Of a stretch of 40,490 bases of DNA, positions 34,862 through 40,490 are shown piece after piece. Position 1 is the stretch's first letter. Each line of letters opens with the position of its first letter. The DNA comes from Anaerococcus degeneri (lineage in GTDB: Bacteria > Bacillota > Clostridia > Tissierellales > Peptoniphilaceae): contig NZ_JAGGLO010000013.1 in NCBI RefSeq assembly GCF_017874475.1, forward strand, positions 1 through 40,490. Direction: 5' to 3'. The notes below the pieces were generated by a model. The model saw only the letters and a program-made list of their open reading frames with translations, did not search any database and had not been told where the DNA came from. Made by a program: the position numbers and the translations under genes.

Positions 34862-35537
34862 AAGATTCATCTCCTAAGAAATTTAACCTACCATCTACCA
34901 TTCTATAGACCTTATCACAAGAATTTGCTACTTTTTCATCATGAGTTATTATCATAATTGTAGAATTTAATCTTTTATTTACAAGTCTGAAAAGTCCTGT
35001 GATTTCTTCAGAATTTTTTCTGTCGAGATTTCCTGTAGGCTCATCTGCTAGAATTATGGCAGGTCTTGTAATAAGACTTCTAGCAATAGCGACTCTTTGT
35101 TGCTCTCCACCGGATAATTGTTTTGGATACCTATCAAGCTTTCCTTCTATTCCTAGTATCGATAAAATTTCCTTTAAATATTCGTCATCTGCCTTTTTAT
35201 TGTCTAACAAAAGAGGAAGTAAAATATTTTTTCGAACGTTGATGTTTGGAATCAAATTAAAAAATTGATATACTACGCCTATATTCCTTCTGCGGAATAC
35301 TGTCATTTCATCTTTGTTAAACTTGGTAATATTTTTATCTTGAATAAATATATCACCACTTGTTGGTTTATCAACTCCTGCTAATAGATGAAGCAAAGTA
35401 GACTTTCCTGACCCGCTATCTCCAATAATGGCGACAAGATCTCCTTTTTCTAGTTCAAAATTCACATTTGATAGAGCGTGTACTTCTACTCCACTATTGT
35501 AAGTTTTTGTTAAATCTACTGTTTTTACAATATTCAT
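34848..35537 (-). CDS. ABC transporter ATPase (MacB/LolD-BceA type)
   Basis: 229-aa ATPase partner of the FtsX-type permease. Walker A GDSGSGKST, signature LSGGEQQR, Walker B ILADEPTGNLD and MIITHD are all present; the EPTGNLD sequence is typical of the MacB/LolD/BceA group. AAGGAGG is placed correctly for the ATG at 35537. It is transcribed from a promoter with direct repeats likely bound by the adjacent response regulator. Expected function is energising a mechanotransmission-type transporter that protects from, or senses, antimicrobial peptides; substrate unknown. Confidence 0.92.
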   Translation of the reverse strand: MNIVKTVDLTKTYNSGVEVHALSNVNFELEKGDLVAIIGDSGSGKSTLLHLLAGVDKPTSGDIFIQDKNITKFNKDEMTVFRRRNIGVVYQFFNLIPNINVRKNILLPLLLDNKKADDEYLKEILSILGIEGKLDRYPKQLSGGEQQRVAIARSLITRPAIILADEPTGNLDRKNSEEITGLFRLVNKRLNSTIMIITHDEKVANSCDKVYRMVDGRLNFLGDESYENY

Positions 35538-35562
35538 ATTTAGTCCTCCTTAACTTGTCTAT

Positions 35563-35608
35563 ATAATACTAGGCTTAAGTGACTGGAAAGTGACTAGAAA
35601 AAATGACT
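35563..35608 (-). promoter_or_regulatory. Promoter with response-regulator direct repeats for the ABC operon
   Basis: On the minus strand three repeats, AGTCATTT, AGTCACTT and AGTCACTT (35608-35601, 35595-35588, 35584-35577), spaced 13 and 11 bases, lie just upstream of a -10 box TATTAT (35568-35563). The repeats occupy the -35 position, the layout of activator-dependent OmpR/PhoB promoters. Confidence 0.6.
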
Positions 35609-35626
35609 GTGCTTTATTTACACAGC
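35598..35626 (-). terminator. Terminator of the two-component operon
   Basis: CTGTG and CACAG form a short stem around a nine-base loop on the minus strand, followed by TCATTTTTT, just after the kinase stop codon. It overlaps the first direct repeat of the ABC promoter. Confidence 0.5.
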
Positions 35627-35636
35627 CATAATTAAA

Positions 35637-36614
35637 TCAGTTATAAAATCTCAGTTCAAAGGAATTTGATTTCTTCCCCTTATGATATAAAAGCTCTCCA
35701 TTTTGTCTTTCCATAACAGATTTTGCCATAGGAAGCCCAATCCCATAACCTTTTGAATTTGGATCCAGCTTATAAAAACGTTTAAAAACTTTTTCTAACA
35801 TTTCTCTATCTAAACCTTTAGAAAAATCTTCCACAAATATACTTTTATATAAATTCGTTTCTTTTAGATGAATTTCTATATGTCTACCTTCTGTTGCTTC
35901 TAGACCATTTTTCATCACATTAAATGCTGCTTCATAGGTCCATTTCTTATCGCATATAAGATAAAAGTCATCTCCATAAAGTGGAATTTCAACATTATCT
36001 TTTAAAAAATAATCTTTTAGGTTTCGTATGATATCTTCAATTAACTCTCTAGCTGATATACTATCTTTTGCCATTTCTATTGTCCCAGAATCAAGGGCTG
36101 CAAGTTTTAATAAAATGTCAGATAAGTTGTGGAGTCTAAGTAAATTATCTCTGAGTCTTTCTATATATTCTTCGGAAAAGTTGTCATTTTCGTCTTCTAA
36201 TAAGTCTAACAATAATAGTAATCCAGTCAACGGAGTTTTTATCTGATGGGCAATATCTTCCGTATATTCCCTTAAAGTTTCCTTATTTTTCTCAGCATTC
36301 TCAGCAATCCTCTTGTTTTCTATAATAGTTTTAATAATCTCATCTCTGAGTTTGCCAAATTCATCGTCAATAATTTCATAATTATCAGAGTTTATATCAA
36401 GTGAATGTAGGAGGCTGAATATATTGTTGATCTTATACTCAAGAGCTTTTTCTTTTTTCTTTTCAATTTTTGAAATAACTATAAACAGAATTATATTTAT
36501 AGCTAGAAAGCCAATAAGTGTTAGAATATCAAATCTTGGATTGAGATAAACTACAAACAAAGACATTATCAAATTTAAAATTAAGACAAGTAAAATATTT
36601 TTGTTTTTATTCAT
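35637..36614 (-). CDS. Sensor histidine kinase
   Basis: 325-aa kinase with two membrane segments at residues 7-24 and 29-48 and almost no extracellular loop, like the intramembrane-sensing kinases that accompany peptide-resistance ABC transporters. The H-box is EDIAHQIKTPLTG with phosphorylated His123. The ATPase domain has the N-box NVMKNGLEA, then FSKGLD and GYGIGLPMAKSV. Its start overlaps the regulator gene by eight bases. It likely senses through the ABC permease, as in BceS-BceAB, but that is inferred. Confidence 0.9.
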   Translation of the reverse strand: MNKNKNILLVLILNLIMSLFVVYLNPRFDILTLIGFLAINIILFIVISKIEKKKEKALEYKINNIFSLLHSLDINSDNYEIIDDEFGKLRDEIIKTIIENKRIAENAEKNKETLREYTEDIAHQIKTPLTGLLLLLDLLEDENDNFSEEYIERLRDNLLRLHNLSDILLKLAALDSGTIEMAKDSISARELIEDIIRNLKDYFLKDNVEIPLYGDDFYLICDKKWTYEAAFNVMKNGLEATEGRHIEIHLKETNLYKSIFVEDFSKGLDREMLEKVFKRFYKLDPNSKGYGIGLPMAKSVMERQNGELLYHKGKKSNSFELRFYN

Positions 36615-37266
36615 TGTCCCACCTATATCCTATCCCTCTAAGAGTTTTTATATGACTGCCATAATCTCCAAGTTTAGATCTGAGTCTTTTTATGGTGACA
36701 GTTAGGGTATTGTCATTTACTTCATAAAAATCATAACCCCAAACATAATCTAAAATTCGCTCTCTTAGTAGATTTATATTTTGGTTTTCTAAAAGCATTT
36801 CCAATATAGCAAACTCTTTTAAGTTAAGGTCTAAATCTTTTCCATCTATCGAAGCTTGTTTTGAAATGAGATCTAAAGATAAATTTTCAAAAGTTAGCTC
36901 GTCAACCTTTTTTATTTTTCTACTAAACACATTGTCTATTCTCGCCTTCAGGACAGGAAGAGAAAAAGGTTTTGTAATATAGTCATCTGCTCCTTGAGAA
37001 AGACCTTTGATAACATACTCGTCTTCATCTTTTACAGTAAGCATTATTACAGGAAGGTCAGAAAATTCTCTCAGCCACTTCAAAAAATTAAAACCTGAAC
37101 CATCAGGAAGATTAGCATCAAGTAGAACTAAGTTAAAATCATTAAAATTAAGCTTCTCTGTCTGAGAAAGATTGTTATAAATAATAGTTTCAATATTATG
37201 CTTGTTTAAGTAAGTTTTAACAGCAAAAGAAATTGTGCTGTCGTCTTCAATCATTAGTATTTTCAA
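36607..37266 (-). CDS. OmpR/PhoB-family response regulator
   Basis: 219-aa regulator: receiver domain (residues 1-115) with acidic pocket IEDD, phosphorylated Asp50 in LVLLDANLPDG, Thr in MLTVKD and Lys in YITKPFS; then a winged-helix DNA-binding domain including NDNTLTVTIKRLRSKLG. The start is TTG at 37266, eight bases after AAAGGAG; an ATG at codon 5 is the alternative. It should bind the direct repeats at 35577-35608 and activate the ABC operon. Intact, unlike the remnant at 37342-37588. Confidence 0.93.
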   Translation of the reverse strand: MKILMIEDDSTISFAVKTYLNKHNIETIIYNNLSQTEKLNFNDFNLVLLDANLPDGSGFNFLKWLREFSDLPVIMLTVKDEDEYVIKGLSQGADDYITKPFSLPVLKARIDNVFSRKIKKVDELTFENLSLDLISKQASIDGKDLDLNLKEFAILEMLLENQNINLLRERILDYVWGYDFYEVNDNTLTVTIKRLRSKLGDYGSHIKTLRGIGYRWDNE

Positions 37267-37341
37267 TTCTATACTCCTTTCTGAGATATCACATTTAAAA
37301 TAACTACAAATTCTGCCAAAGAGACTTTCTAAATCAGCTAT

Positions 37342-37588
37342 TTACATTGCAAACTCTACAGTAAAAACAGTTTTTATATTTGGCACACTACTTACGCTTA
37401 TTTTAGCATTATTTACTCGCAGTAATTCTTTGGAGATTGATAATCCAAGTCCTGAACCTTTTGTTAATCTTGAACTATCTGCCTGATACATTCTGTCAAA
37501 TATATACAGAATATCCATCTGTGCTTAAACATTTTTTAATTAAATTACATAATGCAATATCATCATCTATAATTATTATCTCTCTCAT
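37342..37588 (-). pseudogene. Remnant of a second two-component system: regulator start fused to kinase end
   Basis: From ATG 37588 (ribosome-binding site GGAGG) the minus strand reads MREIIIIDDDIALCNLIKKC then LSTDGYSVYI, the first 30 residues of an OmpR-type receiver. The frame then changes at about 37499 and continues FDRMYQADSSRLTKGSGLGL, then SISKELLRVNNAKIS and a tail to the stop at 37342: the last 55 or so residues of a histidine kinase including its GSGLGLSIS nucleotide-binding box. All between (most of the regulator, and the kinase sensor and H-box) is deleted. A scar of a lost two-component system, not functional. Confidence 0.8.
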
Positions 37589-37685
37589 ATCTCATACCTC
37601 CATAATACCTATTCAACATAGTCATCATCAAAGGAAAATACATCATTTGATATACAATCTAAAGTCTAAAGGTTCTTTATAAAAA

Positions 37686-37907
37686 TTAAAACTTATTTAT
37701 ATTATTCGTCCTATTCAATGAAATTAGTTCACCAAAATCTGTATCCAGTTCAATACAAATTCTATAGAGAATTTCCATGCTGACAAATTCACCTTTTCCC
37801 ATTTTAGCTATCGTTGCAGGAGCTATACCAACTTTTTCCTGTAGGTCTCTTTTTTTCATATTTTTATCTATTAAAAGTTTCCACAGCCCATTATAGTTTA
37901 TTTTCAT
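37686..37907 (-). CDS. Small XRE/Cro-CI helix-turn-helix regulator
   Basis: 73-aa one-domain regulator, helix-turn-helix LQEKVGIAPATIAKMGKGEF with SMEILYRICIELDTDFGELI after it. This size and pattern are typical of small XRE repressors common on clostridial ICEs. I use the ATG at 37907 behind AAGGATGG; the upstream in-frame ATG at 37928 has no ribosome-binding site. An extended -10 TGATATAAT (around 37952-37960, minus) lies between it and the terminator of the preceding gene, so it has its own promoter. Likely a copy-number or transfer-repression switch; target unknown. Confidence 0.85.
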   Translation of the reverse strand: MKINYNGLWKLLIDKNMKKRDLQEKVGIAPATIAKMGKGEFVSMEILYRICIELDTDFGELISLNRTNNINKF

Positions 37908-37974
37908 ATTACCATCCTTAATATTCATATAGTTGAACTTTTATTTCTTTAATTATATCATAATTTCACCAAAT

Positions 37975-38011
37975 AAAAAAGAGTCGGTGCAGCCCTAAGA
38001 CCACACCGACC
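37975..38011 (-). terminator. Terminator after the SSB-like gene
   Basis: GTCGGTG pairs with CACCGAC around a 14-base loop on the minus strand, then TCTTTTTTATTT. It separates the helicase-SSB transcript from the XRE gene. Confidence 0.8.
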
Positions 38012-38017
38012 ATAAAT

Positions 38018-38677
38018 TTATCTCTCAGCTTCTTTGCTTACTTCTTTCTTTTCTTTCGGCTTTTCCTTATCTTCAGCCTGATATTTTTTGATAGCCCCAA
38101 GTACAGATTCTTTCTTTTCTTCTTGTCCTTTCATTTGTTCCTTTGCCTTTAACAGCTTTGAAGAAAGTATCCTGATATTGCTATGCTCTTTACCGTTATC
38201 ATCAATGGAGGTTCTGATTTGTCCAAAGAGCTTAACAAAATCTCCCTGCTTAAAGTCCTTTGGAATATCACTCTTTTCTCCATAAGCGGAGCAATTATGA
38301 TATACTTTGTTACCCTCATCGTCTTTGGATACAACGGAAAAGTTCGCTACCTTAAAAGCTTCTCCGTTCTTATTTTCCCTTTCTAATACATCAACCTCTC
38401 CAACGATATTTCCAACAATATTGATAAGATTATCCTTTTCTTCCTGATCATAAGGCAGGTCTTTTATCTGTCCCTGTTCTCTTAAATCCTCAATCATATA
38501 GTCAAATTCTTCATGTAGCAAATTAAGGCTGTCATTGTCCATATAAGCGTCATAGAGCTTATCTAAAGCACTTTCATCATTGATACCTTTTTCCATGCTT
38601 ATAATCGCCTTTACAAAGTCCTTATGATTATCATTTACCATATCTTCTATTTGATTTCTCATTGTTTTGTAATCCAT
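38018..38677 (-). CDS. SSB-like OB-fold protein of the ICE
   Basis: 219-aa protein. The N-terminal half is helical and acidic (MDYKTMRNQIEDMVNDNHKD through DLREQGQIKDL). The middle (about residues 105-175) is an OB-fold of the single-strand DNA-binding type: FKVANFSVVSKD, YHNCSAYGE, FKQGDFVKLFGQIRTS, NIRILSSKLL. The C-terminal 45 residues are charged and contain ESVLGAIKKYQ, also found in the helicase tail. I start at ATG 38677 behind AAAGGAG rather than at 38695. Located 42 bases downstream of the helicase gene. Probable single-strand binding during conjugative replication; partner inferred. Confidence 0.75.
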   Translation of the reverse strand: MDYKTMRNQIEDMVNDNHKDFVKAIISMEKGINDESALDKLYDAYMDNDSLNLLHEEFDYMIEDLREQGQIKDLPYDQEEKDNLINIVGNIVGEVDVLERENKNGEAFKVANFSVVSKDDEGNKVYHNCSAYGEKSDIPKDFKQGDFVKLFGQIRTSIDDNGKEHSNIRILSSKLLKAKEQMKGQEEKKESVLGAIKKYQAEDKEKPKEKKEVSKEAER

Positions 38678-38719
38678 GTTTTTATCTCCTTTCATGGCAA
38701 AAGGGAGGTTTCCCTCCCC

Positions 38720-40108
38720 TTATCTTAAAAATTCCTGTTCTTTTGTTTTTTGCTTTTCTTCTGTTTTACTTTCATTTTGATAGGCTCTTATCTGTCCTAA
38801 AATAGATGGCTTATCACCTGATTTTTGTGTGGTTTCTTCTTTACTATGAAGATTGTCCTCCACATCATAAGTTGACTCAAAATAATCACTGTCCTTAAAG
38901 TCATTGTCATATCTATCAGGAATACCGTCATTATCGAGGTCTTTAGAAAGTGGATCATAGAAGTTGCCTTCATCGTCAATATCAAGACCCGTTGCTGCTC
39001 TTAAATCTTCTGAATCAACATAAACCAAATCGTTAAAAGAGGACATTTCTATTTCATTTTTCATATTCCTTAGAGCTTCATTTTCTCCCTTGTTTTCATA
39101 GTCGAAGCTCTCTGTTTTGATAGGCATATCATCAATATACTGTGTCCATGTTTTAGCTTCTAAATTAAGCTCATACTGAATACCGTGTCTTTCGTCAGGT
39201 GTATTGGTATAGGCGATGCCGATGTGCTTTAAGTCAGGATATAGAGTATTAAATTCATCATAACTATGGTTTTCTTCATATTCTCTGTTGCAAAAGTTTA
39301 TGATAGCTCTTTTTACATCTTCCACAAGAGGATTGTCATTTCTCTTTTCTTCCACTTCTCCCATATCAAGGAGCTTATTTAACTCTGCCAAGCGAAGCAC
39401 TTTTGATTTTAACTCATCTGCCTTTTCAAAAGGCTTTTTTAGCTCCTCTTTGGCATTTTCAAGCTGTTCCTTTGTACTGATAAGTTTTTCTTCAAGCCTA
39501 TTTAATTTCTCGGGCATTTTCTCAAGAGCGTTATCCAGTCTTGTAATATTCCCGTCCGCACTTGTTCCAAGCTCTCCTGAATGCTTTGCAGCACCATTTA
39601 GGCTAAAGTTATGTTCATTGGTAAAGAAGTTATAACTTACCTCTAAATCCATATTCCTATACTTTCCTATAACCTTGCTTTCATTGATTTTCACTTTAGA
39701 AATAGCTTCAAGAAGTCTTTCTCCGGCTAATTTCTTATCGGTAATTTTTTCTCCTGCAATGGTAATGGAAGTAAACTTTTCCTCGCCTTCCGCTTTAGGT
39801 TCTACATCAGATATATCTTTTTTGACAGCTTCAATGAGCTTTTCCGTTCTTGTGATTTCTTCAGGATAGTTTTTCGCCACTTTATCCTCTAATCTGTAAC
39901 GATTAGACTTATAGTTTGCTTCAAGCATTTTTAGTTTTGTAACTTCGTTGTCCAAATCCATCTTTTCTTTAATCTTAGGATCGCCAGTGGCAAGGGCTTT
40001 AATCTCTGCATAGTTAAGAGAGCTTTCGTCCACATCTTCCGCAACTCTGACAGGTGTTTTACTTGTCATAATCTGAGAAATGAACTTCTGCTTATTTTCT
40101 ATCGTCTG
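38720..40108 (-). CDS. C-terminal exon of the large ICE helicase (SNF2/DEAD-like), interrupted by a group II intron
   Basis: 462-codon C-terminal part of the very large helicase/methylase-type protein (about 2,000 aa or more) found in Tn1549/CTn elements. The segment QTIENKQKFISQIMTSKTPV then RVAEDVDESSLNYAEIKALA is the conserved junction after the helicase core. A long coiled coil (about residues 45-80 and 195-240) follows, then an acidic region with DLDNDGIPDRYDND, a calcium-binding-like repeat, and a tail with PSILGQIRAYQ. The exon begins exactly at a codon (CAG, 40108), directly after the predicted intron end; a start at an internal ATG (40069) is not the true start. Upstream exon is outside the window. 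Splicing is required for a full protein. Confidence 0.8.
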   Translation of the reverse strand, partial: QTIENKQKFISQIMTSKTPVRVAEDVDESSLNYAEIKALATGDPKIKEKMDLDNEVTKLKMLEANYKSNRYRLEDKVAKNYPEEITRTEKLIEAVKKDISDVEPKAEGEEKFTSITIAGEKITDKKLAGERLLEAISKVKINESKVIGKYRNMDLEVSYNFFTNEHNFSLNGAAKHSGELGTSADGNITRLDNALEKMPEKLNRLEEKLISTKEQLENAKEELKKPFEKADELKSKVLRLAELNKLLDMGEVEEKRNDNPLVEDVKRAIINFCNREYEENHSYDEFNTLYPDLKHIGIAYTNTPDERHGIQYELNLEAKTWTQYIDDMPIKTESFDYENKGENEALRNMKNEIEMSSFNDLVYVDSEDLRAATGLDIDDEGNFYDPLSKDLDNDGIPDRYDNDFKDSDYFESTYDVEDNLHSKEETTQKSGDKPSILGQIRAYQNESKTEEKQKTKEQEFLR

Positions 40109-40490
40109 GTCGAGTAGGTCGGGGATATTACTATCCCTTTCCCCTCTAAGAACCGTGCATGAGAGTTTCCCCTCACACGGCTCAAGTTTTTGTAAGCCCT
40201 AATTAAAGAGCCAACGTATTTTCATTATCATTTATATGCAATTTTCTATGACACCAAGGATGTACTAATGTTTTAAGGGTAATATTGTTTTGAGTTGTTT
40301 GATGTACTCTAAAGTCTGTATCCAGAGTTATTTTCTCTCCACAAACAGGGCATATTCCGTTTTGAGTTTTATACAGTCTATTTATAACTGTACGCCCTTT
40401 AAGTTCGTTTCGTATTTTTAACTCTTCTCTTTCTTCAAAGTATATTTGCCAATTTTCATCAAATGGATTTGCTTCAGCTTGTATCTTGGT
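40109..40490 (-). mobile_element. Group II intron, 3' portion
   Basis: Minus-strand intron end. The last part of an intron-encoded maturase ends at 40203 and is followed by catalytic domain V (about 40183-40151: GAGCCGTGTGAGG, GAAA loop and CTCTCATGCACGGTTC) and domain VI (40148-40109) with a GGGATA-GTAA-TATCCC helix and a likely branch A in CCTACTCGAC, seven bases from the 3' end. The intron ends in AC (position 40109) and the exon resumes in frame at 40108. The 5' end is beyond the window. Confidence 0.85.
40203..40490 (-). CDS. ltrA: Group II intron reverse transcriptase/maturase, C-terminal HNH domain (partial)
   Basis: Last 95 residues of an LtrA-type intron protein; the reverse transcriptase and most of the maturase domain lie outside the window. 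The segment shows CPVCGEKITLDTDFRVHQTT then LVHPWCHRKLHINDNENTLA: two cysteine pairs and the histidines of an HNH endonuclease. The first catalytic histidine falls in FRVHQ where HHI is usual. The protein is needed for splicing and retrohoming. The stop at 40203 is 20 bases upstream of domain V, as expected when the ORF sits in domain IV. Confidence 0.85.
   Translation of the reverse strand, partial: TKIQAEANPFDENWQIYFEEREELKIRNELKGRTVINRLYKTQNGICPVCGEKITLDTDFRVHQTTQNNITLKTLVHPWCHRKLHINDNENTLAL

Noticed and set aside
38183-38386. 67-codon plus-strand frame within the SSB-like gene
   Set aside because: It is antisense to a well-supported OB-fold gene, with hydrophobic content explained by the complementary codons.

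Overview
The window is low-GC Firmicutes DNA made almost entirely of nested mobile elements. The backbone looks like a Tn1549/CTn-type integrative conjugative element (ICE) of the kind found in Clostridia and other anaerobic Gram-positives: large serine recombinase, SHOCT-type small protein, sigma-like regulator, MobC plus a VirD2-type relaxase, SSB-like protein and a very large helicase. The host species cannot be fixed from the sequence. No ordinary chromosomal housekeeping gene is visible.

Layout, left to right. (1) 52-2930, minus strand: terminal integration/regulation block of the backbone ICE, with a large serine recombinase, a 48-aa SHOCT-like protein and a sigma-70 region-4-like protein. 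(2) 3247-11542, minus strand: one cargo operon reading TetR regulator, ECF S-component, EcfT, double-ATPase EcfA, two half-size ABC exporters and a MATE efflux protein. It starts at a near-consensus promoter with a palindromic operator at the start point and ends at a terminator near 2980. (3) About 11600-29610, plus strand: an apparently complete Tn916 of about 18.0 kb, with orf24 to orf13 for conjugation, tet(M) with its attenuated leader, orf6, orf9, orf7, orf8, xis and int, plus its oriT and Int arm sites. (4) 29675-31545, plus strand: a putative oriT, mobC and relaxase of the backbone ICE. (5) 31570-37588, minus strand: second cargo block with a two-component system, an ABC ATPase and FtsX-type permease of the antimicrobial-peptide-resistance type, a frameshifted ABC-2 permease, and the fused remnant of a second two-component system. 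(6) 37686-40108, minus strand: XRE regulator, SSB-like protein and the C-terminal part of the large ICE helicase. (7) 40109-40490: 3' end of a group II intron (maturase HNH tail, domains V and VI) that splits the helicase gene; its 5' part lies outside the window.

How it works together. Tn916 sits between the outer element's transport cargo and its oriT/mobC/relaxase unit, with xis-int reading toward that unit, so the tetracycline-responsive transcript of Tn916 could run into the outer element's mobilization genes unless the hairpins at 29732-29785 stop it. The two cargo blocks have their own regulators and operators. The main points for a second look are this transcriptional nesting, a C-terminal motif shared by the SSB-like protein and the helicase, a structured leader upstream of xis, a leader-peptide/terminator arrangement upstream of orf7, an AUG-stop mini-ORF upstream of the SHOCT/recombinase pair, and the intron-split helicase.
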